From contig JBBQHX010000069.1 in assembly GCA_038324385.1 (NCBI GenBank), positions 1-14,922 on the forward strand: 14,922 bases of DNA. Direction: 5' to 3'. The notes beneath the pieces are model-generated. The model saw nothing but the letters and a program-made list of their open reading frames with translations. It was not told the DNA's origin and did not search any database. The position numbers were made by a program, and so were the translations under genes. Positions 1 through 6,165 of this stretch are shown in pieces. How positions within the stretch are numbered: position 1 is the stretch's first letter; every line of letters begins with the position of its first letter. The DNA comes from JBBQHX01 sp038324385 (GTDB taxonomy: Bacteria; Gemmatimonadota; Gemmatimonadetes; Gemmatimonadales; Gemmatimonadaceae).

Positions 1-24
1 GAGACTCCCCGTTTCGTCTGTCAT
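1..24 (-). CDS. Possible 5' end of a gene cut by the window edge
   Basis: On the minus strand an ATG at 24-22 opens a frame reading MTDETGSL before the window ends. A strong AGGAGG lies upstream at 42-37, but its 12-nt spacing is longer than usual. The ATG sits 48 bases after the stop of the lytic transglycosylase gene in the same direction, so it could be the next gene of the operon. Only eight codons are visible, so no function can be assigned. Confidence 0.35.
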
Positions 25-72
25 CCGCCGCCCCGGCCTCCTGGGCGCCGAGGACTATCCGGGCGTGATCAC

Positions 73-756
73 CTACTGGGCGCTGGCCGCGCGATCCACG
101 ACGCCGCTGCCCTGGTAACCGCGCATGACGATGCGATCGTAGCCGTTGGACGGGTCGACGCCGTTGCGGAGCGCGAGCTGGACCGCAGTCGGACCACGAT
201 TGTAGGTCAGGAGGGCGAGCCGCACGTTGCCGTTGTTCTCGTCCATCAGCGTCCGCAGATAGCGGAAGCCAATGCGGAGATTGGTGTCGCGCTCGTACAG
301 CTTCTCGCGCGTGATGTCGGACTGGAAGTAGCGCGCCGTGGGGAGCATCACCTGCGTGAGCCCGATGGCACCGACGGGGCTGGTCGCGCGAACCTTGAAC
401 CGGCTCTCGTGCTTGACGACCCGGAACGCGAGGTCGGGTTCGATCCCTTCCTCAACGGCGATGTCGTAGATGGATGCCGACAGTTCGGCGGGGATGTGAT
501 AGCGTGTCGAGAACCCGAAGACCTTATGGGTACGCTCGAGATGTGCGTGAGTCGCGGCCAGTTCGGCCTTGGTCCGGTCCAACTCGCGCTCCAGTGCCCG
601 GGTCACCATCATCGGGTCGGGCTGCGGTGCGGGCGAAGCGACGGCTTCGGCCGGCTGATTGGACTGATAAGCGACGAGCAGCACTGCACAGACGCTGACA
701 CCCACGATCTGGTGCTTGATGCGACGGACACGGCGTTCAACATCGCCGCGGCGCAT
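73..756 (-). CDS. Membrane-anchored lytic transglycosylase (SLT domain)
   Basis: Predicted murein lytic transglycosylase of 227 residues, which would cleave peptidoglycan glycan strands outside the inner membrane. A basic N-terminus precedes one hydrophobic segment (about residues 17-30), so it is probably membrane-anchored. An Ala/Glu/Arg-rich, likely coiled-coil stretch follows (about 50-76), then a C-terminal SLT/lysozyme-like domain. The catalytic Glu is E117 in HESRF. The family motif GAIGLTQVMLPTA lies at 129-141 and the substrate-groove motif TYNRGP at about 184-189. The ATG at 756 is preferred because GGGAG stands 4 nt before it. An in-frame ATG at 780 would add eight residues but has no ribosome binding site. 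The gene follows moaC in the same direction, 96 bases after its stop, with no related cell-wall gene visible. Family assignment is firm; the in vivo substrate is not. Confidence 0.85.
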   Translation of the reverse strand: MRRGDVERRVRRIKHQIVGVSVCAVLLVAYQSNQPAEAVASPAPQPDPMMVTRALERELDRTKAELAATHAHLERTHKVFGFSTRYHIPAELSASIYDIAVEEGIEPDLAFRVVKHESRFKVRATSPVGAIGLTQVMLPTARYFQSDITREKLYERDTNLRIGFRYLRTLMDENNGNVRLALLTYNRGPTAVQLALRNGVDPSNGYDRIVMRGYQGSGVVDRAASAQ

Positions 757-760
757 GTAG

Positions 761-765
761 CTCCC
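761..765 (-). promoter_or_regulatory. Ribosome binding site deciding the transglycosylase start
   Basis: GGGAG on the minus strand, 4 nt before the ATG at 756. It favours this start over the ATG at 780, which is preceded by a T-rich stretch without a Shine-Dalgarno sequence. Confidence 0.5.
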
Positions 766-851
766 GCGTGAATCGCGCATAGATAAGAATCAGGGTTGAG
801 GGATGGTTACACGGTCGAGTTCATCCACCTCGCCGCGCGCTCGCCACAGGC

Positions 852-869
852 ATCACGGTGTGCCGTGAT
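852..869. other. Small inverted repeat over the moaC stop codon
   Basis: Perfect 7-bp arms (ATCACGG and CCGTGAT) around a 4-nt loop cover the last codons and stop of moaC. No T-tract follows. It could be a weak transcript 3' structure between moaC and the transglycosylase gene, or chance. Confidence 0.25.
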
Positions 870-1416
870 CGCTGTCGTTATGCGAGCTGGTCTTGCCTCC
901 GGTTTTGGACAGTACCGAGATATTGGATAACAACAGGGCGGAATCTAACCCCTTCACCATGTCGAACAGCGTGAGCAAGGTCACACTCACGCCGGTCAAC
1001 GCCTCCATTTCGACCCCGGTCCGACCCACAGTGCGGACCGTGACCTCCACGCGGATGCCTGGAAGTGCTTGATCCTCAACAACTTCCACCTGCACGTCGG
1101 TGACGGGCAGGGGGTGGCAGAGGGGGATCAAATCCGACGTCCGTTTCACCGCCTGGATGCCGGCCACCCGAGCCACTGCAATTACGTCGCCCTTGGAGAG
1201 CCGATTCTCCCGAATGGCTGCCAGCGTCGCCTCAGCCATCTCGATCGTCCCGCTCGCACGGGCCGTGCGGACCGTTTCCGCCTTGCCCGAGACATCGACC
1301 ATTCGCGCCTCCCCCCCTGCGCCGACGTGCGAGAGCCGTGACAGGGGCGCGGAATGTGGCGCGGGCGGGACACTTCCCGGCGTCGGTCCTGCACCCTCCG
1401 GCTCGCGGGCGGTCAC
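853..1416 (-). CDS. moaC: Cyclic pyranopterin monophosphate synthase MoaC
   Basis: MoaC acts after MoaA in molybdenum cofactor synthesis, converting 3',8-cyclo-7,8-dihydro-GTP to cyclic pyranopterin monophosphate in the cytoplasm. The protein has 187 residues; the family is usually about 160. The excess is a Pro/Ala-rich N-terminal extension of about 25 residues before the conserved start of the fold (LSHVGAGGEARMVDVSGKAETVR). Catalytic and structural residues known from E. coli MoaC are present: K75 in KGDVIAVARVAGI, the LIPLCHPL motif with H101, GVEMEALT, and D152/K155 in FDMVKGLD. The GTG start is chosen because it forms a GTGA overlap with the holB stop, and no ATG, GTG or TTG exists between it and the conserved fold. 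Translation is probably coupled to holB. No other moa or moe gene is in the window. Confidence 0.93.
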   Translation of the reverse strand: MTAREPEGAGPTPGSVPPAPHSAPLSRLSHVGAGGEARMVDVSGKAETVRTARASGTIEMAEATLAAIRENRLSKGDVIAVARVAGIQAVKRTSDLIPLCHPLPVTDVQVEVVEDQALPGIRVEVTVRTVGRTGVEMEALTGVSVTLLTLFDMVKGLDSALLLSNISVLSKTGGKTSSHNDSDHGTP

Positions 1417-2489
1417 TGGAGGCAGTCCCGCAGCTCGCGCAGCAGCGTGGCCGTGATGAGCTGCGGCGACACGTTGCCATTGGCCCGCTCCTTCGCGCGT
1501 TCGATCGCCGGCACGGCGAAGGTGGCGCGATAGGCCGCGTCATTCTCCCCCCGCGCGGCGTGGCGTTTCACACGCTCGTGGATCGCCGCCGTCAGCGCGT
1601 GGAGCACCGGGGCGAAGTCGCCCCGGGCACTGGCCGACTTCTGGATGAACGCCTCACGATACAGCGCTGCGCGGCCGCGCCCTGTCGCCGCGTCGAGCAT
1701 TCGCCGTGCGGCGGCGTTGGCGGTGCCCGGCCCCTGCAACGCCCGCCCGGGCGCGCCGGCCGCCAACGCCATCAGTTCGGCTCGCCCCGGCGCGGGCCGC
1801 TTGCCGGCATCGGCGACGATCCACCGGTCGACCACGGGGTCGTCCAGAAAGGTCGCGACCTCGGCATCCGTGAGCGGCGCAACGCGAATCGAAACGACGC
1901 GCGACCGGATGGTCGGGAGCAGCGCGCCCGGCTCGCTCGAGGTGACGATGACGATCGTGTCGGCTGGCGGCTCTTCGAGCAGCTTGAGGAAGGCGTTGGC
2001 GGCCTGGTCGGCCCCCTCCTGCGCGACCATCCGCTCCGAGTCGCCGACGATGATGACCTTCCGCCTGCTGACCGCGGGCGACATCACGGCCACCTGCACC
2101 AGCGCGCGGACCGCGGCGACATACACCGCTTCCGATCCATCCGGCGCCTTGTACAGCCCGCCCGCGGCGACGCGCCGGGCGATCTCCTCGGCATAGTCCC
2201 GGCGCACGGTGGCGGCGTCGGGGTCGGCGTCCTTGAGCCGCGGCCGGGGGAAAAACCAGTGCAGGTCCGGGTGCTGCAGCTCGGCCATGTACCGGCACGA
2301 CGCGCAGGCGCCGCACGGCGCGTCGGCACCGGTGCAGAGGATCGCGCCAGCGAGGTCGAGCGCGACGCGCTGCTTGCCGACGCCTGCCGGCCCGTGCAGC
2401 AGAAGGCTGGACGGGAGACGTCCGCGCCGAAGCGCGTCGTGCAGGCGGGCGACCAGCGCCTCGTGGCCGTGAAGACGAACGATGGGCAC
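1413..2489 (-). CDS. holB: DNA polymerase III subunit delta prime
   Basis: AAA+ clamp-loader subunit, about 358 residues, which works with delta and tau/gamma (DnaX) to load the sliding clamp. It opens with the family-like VRLHGHEALVARLHDAL. A P-loop GPAGVGKQ lies at 33-40, where Gln replaces the usual Thr/Ser after the Lys. Four cysteines at 52, 59, 62 and 65 match the zinc module of clamp-loader subunits. HPDLHWFFP follows, then the typical DSERM...AANAFLKLLEEPP stretch and an SRC-like TIRSR. The C-terminal collar region is alpha-helical and poorly conserved. The open frame runs upstream to 3080, but that part is antisense to the neighbouring gene and lacks family similarity. The GTG at 2489 fits the family N-terminus, though it has no strong Shine-Dalgarno. 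A GTG further upstream (codon in QVLPRG) is a weaker alternative. It could in principle be a DnaX-like paralogue, but the length and weak P-loop favour HolB. Confidence 0.85.
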   Translation of the reverse strand: MPIVRLHGHEALVARLHDALRRGRLPSSLLLHGPAGVGKQRVALDLAGAILCTGADAPCGACASCRYMAELQHPDLHWFFPRPRLKDADPDAATVRRDYAEEIARRVAAGGLYKAPDGSEAVYVAAVRALVQVAVMSPAVSRRKVIIVGDSERMVAQEGADQAANAFLKLLEEPPADTIVIVTSSEPGALLPTIRSRVVSIRVAPLTDAEVATFLDDPVVDRWIVADAGKRPAPGRAELMALAAGAPGRALQGPGTANAAARRMLDAATGRGRAALYREAFIQKSASARGDFAPVLHALTAAIHERVKRHAARGENDAAYRATFAVPAIERAKERANGNVSPQLITATLLRELRDCLQ

Positions 2490-2626
2490 CCGATCAATAT
2501 GGAGCGTGCTCGGGCCGCGGGGGAGCACTTGCGCGCGCCGATGGGCATGGCTACCCAACTCGTGGACGGAGGGCCCGGGGCCTCGCACGCGAATGGCGGC
2601 ACGGATCGTGACTGGTTGTTGTGGAG

Positions 2627-2646
2627 GGATCGGCGCCCGCCGATCC
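2627..2646 (+). other. Hairpin in the leader of the 83-residue gene
   Basis: Perfect inverted repeat with 9-bp arms (GGATCGGCG and CGCCGATCC) and only 2 bases between them; in RNA a shorter stem with a 4-6-nt loop would form. It ends 12 bases before the ribosome binding site of the next gene, so it could be a leader structure, a dimeric operator, or a 3' structure. Which of these is unknown. Confidence 0.35.
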
Positions 2647-2658
2647 GTCACTCTCCAC

Positions 2659-2664
2659 TGGAGG
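2659..2664 (+). promoter_or_regulatory. Ribosome binding site of the 83-residue gene
   Basis: TGGAGG, 5 nt before the ATG at 2670. It fixes the start of a small gene buried inside a much longer open frame. Confidence 0.6.
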
Positions 2665-2669
2665 TTCGC

Positions 2670-2921
2670 ATGGGTGGGAAGCGCCCCGATCAACACAACA
2701 TCGACCCCGGCGAGGCTGGGGCGACGGACTACAAGTTTCGCAGCGAAGAACCGGCGATTCATGAAGAAGCCAAGCACCAGCTCACGCAGAAGGACGACAG
2801 CACGCTGATTCCGACGCGCGGCGAGAACCCGGCGCTGGCCGACCTCAAGGCGAAGCGCGAGGCCAAGGCCGAGCAGGAGCGCGACGCCGGGGGTGGGACG
2901 GACGAGCAGCCAGCGTCCTGA
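2670..2921 (+). CDS. Small charged hypothetical protein, 83 residues
   Basis: I do not recognise a family. The protein is hydrophilic, rich in Lys, Glu, Asp, Arg and Gln, and has no Cys, no membrane segment and no signal peptide. It looks largely disordered apart from a likely helix in PALADLKAKREAKAEQE (residues 54-70). It ends in AGGGTDEQPAS, and GGGTDEQPA recurs exactly near the C-terminus of the SRPBCC protein encoded at 6166-7125. The ATG is chosen for its strong TGGAGG. The same frame stays open upstream to 1338, but that part is antisense to holB. The gene is divergent from holB and 52 bases upstream of the PfpI gene in the same direction, so they probably form one transcript. A stress-associated role is only a guess from the neighbour. 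Confidence 0.7.
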   Translation: MGGKRPDQHNIDPGEAGATDYKFRSEEPAIHEEAKHQLTQKDDSTLIPTRGENPALADLKAKREAKAEQERDAGGGTDEQPAS

Positions 2922-2961
2922 CGGCAATCCCCAGGCACATCGTTCACATCTCAGCGCACGC

Positions 2962-2966
2962 AGGAG
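2962..2966 (+). promoter_or_regulatory. Ribosome binding site deciding the GTG start of the PfpI gene
   Basis: AGGAG, 7 nt before the GTG at 2974. It selects this start over the in-frame ATG at 2893, which lies inside the preceding gene and would add 27 residues unlike the family. Confidence 0.6.
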
Positions 2967-2973
2967 AAACGCC

Positions 2974-3615
2974 GTGGCCGGAACGTTAGATGGGAAGCGC
3001 GTCGCGGTACTCGCGACAGACGGAGTGGAGCAGGTCGAACTGGAGCAGCCGATGCGGGCGCTGCGGGACGCCGGCGCCACCGTCGAACTCCTCGGGCTGA
3101 AGGCGGGAACAATCCAGGGGCTGCATCATCTGGATCAGGGCGACACGTTCCCGGTCGACGGCACGATCGCCGACGCCAACCCGGCCGATTACGCCGCACT
3201 CGTCCTACCCGGCGGGGTGGCCAACCCCGACGCGCTGCGCCAGAACGGGGATGCGGTGGCGTTCGTCCGGACGATGATGGAGATGGACAAGCCGATCGCC
3301 GCCATCTGTCACGCGCCGTGGCTGCTCGTGGAAGCGGGGCTGGTGAAAGGACGGGAGCTGACGTCGTGGCCGAGCCTGCGCACGGACATCCAGAACGCCG
3401 GTGGCAGTTGGGTCGATCGTGAGGTGGTGATCGATCAGAAGTTGATCACGAGCCGCAAGCCTGACGATCTGCCGGCGTTCTGCGGCGCGATGGTCGACAT
3501 GATCGCCGGCGCGATCGCCGAGCAGTCGCTGGACAACATGGTGGAGCAGACGTTCCCCGCCAGCGACCCCCTCCCGGGGCCGACGACGGTGTCGACGCAC
3601 GGGTCGGAGGGGTAG
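2974..3615 (+). CDS. PfpI/DJ-1 family protein (YhbO-type) with a C-terminal tail
   Basis: Cytoplasmic protein of the class I glutamine amidotransferase-like fold, 213 residues. The PfpI/YhbO branch is variously described as protease, deglycase or general stress protein, so the reaction here is not settled by sequence. The N-terminal beta strand GKRVAVLATDGVEQVELEQP carries the conserved acidic residue (E19 or E22). ALVLPGG lies at 75-81. The nucleophile elbow AAICHAPWLL holds Cys112 with His113. The conserved LITSRKPDDLPAF is at about 158-169. After the fold comes a tail, about residues 184-213, containing DNMVEQTFPASDPLPG. I recall an ETFPASDP-like motif as a recurrent C-terminal tail in bacterial proteins, but could not check it. 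The GTG start is set by AGGAG. It is likely co-transcribed with the 83-residue gene. Confidence 0.88.
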   Translation: MAGTLDGKRVAVLATDGVEQVELEQPMRALRDAGATVELLGLKAGTIQGLHHLDQGDTFPVDGTIADANPADYAALVLPGGVANPDALRQNGDAVAFVRTMMEMDKPIAAICHAPWLLVEAGLVKGRELTSWPSLRTDIQNAGGSWVDREVVIDQKLITSRKPDDLPAFCGAMVDMIAGAIAEQSLDNMVEQTFPASDPLPGPTTVSTHGSEG

Positions 3616-3688
3616 GGGCGGCTATGGGCTTTGGGCGGCTGCACCGGCAACTGCATTCGCTCCGGCCCTCAGCCCGTGGCCAACTCCG

Positions 3689-4051
3689 CTAGCGCTGTAA
3701 CTCCGTCGGGTCGAAGTAGGCGCGGAATCGACGGATGCCGCCGTCGTCGTATTCGACGACGCTGACCCCGTCGTAGTGCACCGGATCCCCACCGGTGCTG
3801 GTGCCGGTGCTCGTCCATTCGAGAATCGCGCAGCCGTCGTTCTCGACGACTGCGTGGAACTCCGAATGGATGTCCTCGAACGATTCGCGATACATCGTCC
3901 AGAACTCGCGCGCGCCCTCGACCCCCTCGTGCGGCTCGGGGTCGGTCGGGTTGCGGGATTCGGCGTCCTCGCGGTAGAGCGAGATCAGTTGTTCGGCGTC
4001 GCCACGCTCTTCGAGCTCGCGCAGTGCGGCGATGAAGGTTTTCGCGTTCAT
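3689..4051 (-). CDS. NTF2/SnoaL-like family protein
   Basis: Protein of 120 residues with the one-domain cone fold of the NTF2/SnoaL superfamily. It has an N-terminal helix (MNAKTFIAALRELEERGDAE), LISLYREDAESRNP, a helix around EGVEGAREFWTMYRESF, then the curved sheet of alternating strands ending in GIRRFRAYFDPTEL. Members of the superfamily include isomerases, cyclases and stress or binding proteins; nothing visible picks one. The start is set by TGAGGA (4062-4057), 5 nt before the ATG. The frame extends upstream to 4141, but that part is low-complexity Arg/Ala sequence and unlike the family. It converges with the PfpI gene across a 73-base gap in which I see no strong hairpin. Confidence 0.75.
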   Translation of the reverse strand: MNAKTFIAALRELEERGDAEQLISLYREDAESRNPTDPEPHEGVEGAREFWTMYRESFEDIHSEFHAVVENDGCAILEWTSTGTSTGGDPVHYDGVSVVEYDDGGIRRFRAYFDPTELQR

Positions 4052-4204
4052 GTGGGTCCTCAGGCTAGTCGGGGCTGCTTCCGGCCGCGGTGCTGCACGA
4101 ACGGCCGCTCTCGCATCATCGGTCGGCGACACCATCCGCACGGCGCGTTCCTGCTTGGCGCGCCGGCGGCGGCTTCAGAAACACCGGCATGAAATACAAC
4201 GCCG

Positions 4205-5038
4205 TCAGTGCGGCGGGTGATCCCGCCAGATCTCTTCGGTCCAATTCGCGATCTCCTCGGCCGTCATGGTGCCTGACGGCTCCTGCCGGCCGTCGAGGTA
4301 GCCGCGCTCGCGCGTGTCCACCAGATACTGCTCGCGGGAGACCAGCGTGCCCCGACAGAGCTTTTCGCGGCTGGGCGGCCTGTCGAGTTCCGCCATGAGT
4401 CGGCCGGTCAGTTCGTCCATCACCGCGCGCGGGCAGGGAAGCGGCTCGCCGGGATAGATGAAGCCGTAGAGCACGAGGTAGCTGTAGAGGACGCGCCAGT
4501 AGTCGCCGAACCGGCGAAGCAGCCGGTCCCAGTCCAGGTGCGGGCCGCGCGCGTGCATCAGGTGGATCACGTCGGCGCCATCATACCGTTCGCGCTCCAT
4601 CACGAACGACTTGGACCAGAGCATCTCCTCCGGCGGAGCCAGCAACACCGGGAGCGCCATGATCTCGCTCGGGATGGCGTGCGCGATCCATTCGTCGTCG
4701 ACCGGCGCCGCGCCGTTCCCGGAGCCGAAGATGATGTCCACGAGGTTCTTCCCCTCGCTCGCCTTACCGAGCCAGTGGGGGAAGGTCGCTTCGGTCTCGA
4801 ACCCCGCCTCGGCGAGCACACGCAGCGCCTTGGTGAAATCGTCCGGTCGGACGAACAGGTCGAAATCCTTTGTCTCTCGCCGGATGCCCGTGAACCGCGC
4901 GTACGCGTAAGCACCGCCCACGAGCGCGGGCACCCCCCCCTCGCCCAGCGCGACCAGTACGCGTCGATAGAAATCGCGCGCCGCACGCGCATGGTCGCTG
5001 TAATCCGACGTCTGCTGGTACTCGGAGGGTAGGGGCAT
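4205..5038 (-). CDS. Orphan nucleotidyltransferase-fold protein
   Basis: Protein of 277 residues with the signature of the Pol-beta-like nucleotidyltransferase superfamily (MNT/AbiEii-type). It has VGGAYAYARFTG at about 40-51 with the GG pair, then ETKDFDLFV with the D58-x-D60 metal-binding pair, and VDIIFG at about 100-105 as a possible third acidic position (D101). Further on, EEMLWSKSFVMERERYDGADVIHLM resembles the Lys-then-Asp region of AbiEii/MNT proteins. The C-terminal 100 residues are rich in aromatic and charged residues and unrecognised. No HEPN or AbiEi-type antitoxin partner is next to it, so a toxin-antitoxin role is not supported. The start has no strong Shine-Dalgarno. It is divergent from the metallophosphoesterase gene across a 234-base gap, and 153 bases upstream of the NTF2-like gene. 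Confidence 0.7.
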   Translation of the reverse strand: MPLPSEYQQTSDYSDHARAARDFYRRVLVALGEGGVPALVGGAYAYARFTGIRRETKDFDLFVRPDDFTKALRVLAEAGFETEATFPHWLGKASEGKNLVDIIFGSGNGAAPVDDEWIAHAIPSEIMALPVLLAPPEEMLWSKSFVMERERYDGADVIHLMHARGPHLDWDRLLRRFGDYWRVLYSYLVLYGFIYPGEPLPCPRAVMDELTGRLMAELDRPPSREKLCRGTLVSREQYLVDTRERGYLDGRQEPSGTMTAEEIANWTEEIWRDHPPH

Positions 5039-5272
5039 CGCCGCGGAATGGATGTTGAACGTGCGGGCGCTGACGAACCGCCGACCCGGGTAGGATGCAA
5101 AAGTGGGGCTATGTTCATGGCCCGTACGGGTGCAGCAGGTGACCCCGATCTAACTGGCCACTGTCCGCGAGGCGAGCCGCCCACCCAACCGATCCGCGAC
5201 AACGCGGAGAGCAGCCTGACGGCTCCGACCGCCCACGATCAGCCGCGCCCAACGCGCACGGAGACACCGCGA
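5039..5272. other. Divergent intergenic region
   Basis: Gap of 234 bases between the minus-strand nucleotidyltransferase gene and the plus-strand metallophosphoesterase gene, so it should hold both promoters. I could not identify a convincing -35/-10 pair on either strand. A perfect 10-base palindrome, CCCGTACGGG, lies at 5121-5130. The frame of the metallophosphoesterase is open through the gap, but the sequence has no coding character. Confidence 0.4.
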
Positions 5273-6091
5273 ATGCCGAAACCGGATGACCAACAGATGG
5301 TGCGGGTGGCGGCAATGGCCGACGTCCATGTCGGCAAGGACTCGGCGGCCGCGCTGCAATCCGTCTTCGCGCAGGTCTCCGCGCACGCGGATGTGCTCGT
5401 GCTCGCCGGGGATCTGACCGATTACGGCCTGCCCGACGAGGCCCGCATCCTCGCCCGCGAAATCAACGCCTCGGTGCGCATCCCGGTGATCGCCGTACTC
5501 GGCAACCACGACTTCGAATCCGGGCGCCAGGACGAGGTGGTCGAGGTGCTGCACGAGGCCGGGGTCCGCGTACTCGACGGTGATTCGGTCGAGGTGCTGG
5601 GCGTGGGCTTCGCCGGCACGAAGGGCTTCGCCGGAGGCTTTGGCCGCGGCGCACTCGGGCCCTGGGGCGAGCCGATCATCAAGCAGTTCGTGCACGAAGC
5701 CGTGAACGAGGCGCTCAAGCTCGAGACCGCCCTCGCTCGACTGCGCACGCCCTCGCGGATCGCGATCCTGCACTATGCGCCCATCCGCGCGACGGTCGAG
5801 GGCGAACCGTTGGAGATCTTTCCGTACCTCGGGTGCAGCCGCCTCGAGGAACCGCTCTCGCGCTATCCGGTCACCGCCGTCGTGCACGGGCACGCGCATC
5901 GCGGCGCCGCCGAAGGCGCGACGGCAACCGGCGTTCCCGTCTATAACGTGTCGTTGCCCGTGCTCCGGGCGTTGCAGCCGAACGGGCACTGCTTCCGGAT
6001 CATCGAGGTGCCGGTGGACGGCGCGGAGGGGGCGGTCGATCCCAATACCGTTCGCTCGGTGGGGTCGGCGGACGCCCTTGGTACCGCGTGA
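5273..6091 (+). CDS. Calcineurin-like metallophosphoesterase
   Basis: Binuclear-metal phosphoesterase of 272 residues, probably cytoplasmic as no signal peptide is seen. All five family motifs are present in order: D17-x-H19 in MADVHVG, GDLTD (46-50), GNHD (77-80), H167 in AILHYAP, and GHAH (206-209). Known substrates in the family range from nucleotides and cyclic nucleotides to phosphoproteins and phospholipids; the sequence does not decide. The ATG at 5273 is chosen because GGAG stands at 5260-5263 and the conserved fold begins nine residues later. The upstream open frame to 5048 would add 75 residues unlike the family. It is transcribed alone, divergent from the nucleotidyltransferase gene, and ends just before a large inverted repeat. 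Confidence 0.88.
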   Translation: MPKPDDQQMVRVAAMADVHVGKDSAAALQSVFAQVSAHADVLVLAGDLTDYGLPDEARILAREINASVRIPVIAVLGNHDFESGRQDEVVEVLHEAGVRVLDGDSVEVLGVGFAGTKGFAGGFGRGALGPWGEPIIKQFVHEAVNEALKLETALARLRTPSRIAILHYAPIRATVEGEPLEIFPYLGCSRLEEPLSRYPVTAVVHGHAHRGAAEGATATGVPVYNVSLPVLRALQPNGHCFRIIEVPVDGAEGAVDPNTVRSVGSADALGTA

Positions 6092-6098
6092 GGCGACA

Positions 6099-6145
6099 GA
6101 CACACACGACGCCCCGGTCAGACCGGCCGGGGCGTCGTGTGTGTC
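6099..6145. terminator. Probable bidirectional terminator, 19-bp perfect stem
   Basis: The left arm at 6099-6117 (GACACACACGACGCCCCGG) and right arm at 6127-6145 are exact reverse complements, with a 9-nt loop. It lies 8 bases after the metallophosphoesterase stop and 21 bases before the stop of the convergent SRPBCC gene, so it can serve both. No T-tract follows on either strand. The inner bases can also form a smaller CCGGTC/GACCGG hairpin. Confidence 0.75.
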
Positions 6146-6165
6146 AGATCAGGCGCCGATCCGCG

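Noticed and set aside
2..118. Plus-strand open frame at the left edge as the end of a gene
   Set aside because: All three plus frames are open for a while here, and this one overlaps the end of the transglycosylase gene by 46 bases. No family pattern is recognisable.
1338..2669. Plus-strand open frame upstream of the 83-residue gene
   Set aside because: It runs antisense to holB and has no start with a ribosome binding site. Only the last 83 codons have a good site and coding character.
2490..3080. N-terminal extension of holB to 3080
   Set aside because: It crosses the divergent promoter region and is antisense to the 83-residue gene and the start of the PfpI gene. Delta prime proteins do not have such a region.
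3616..3688. Terminator between the convergent PfpI and NTF2-like genes
   Set aside because: Only short, widely spaced complementary segments (GGGCT and AGCCC) are present. No compact stem was found.
4052..4204. Remnant gene between the NTF2-like and nucleotidyltransferase genes
   Set aside because: A short minus frame (MPVFLKPPPARQ) exists but ends after about 25 codons and has no ribosome binding site.
4205..5038. Abortive infection or toxin-antitoxin system
   Set aside because: The nucleotidyltransferase signature is there, but no antitoxin or HEPN partner is adjacent and both neighbours are ordinary genes.
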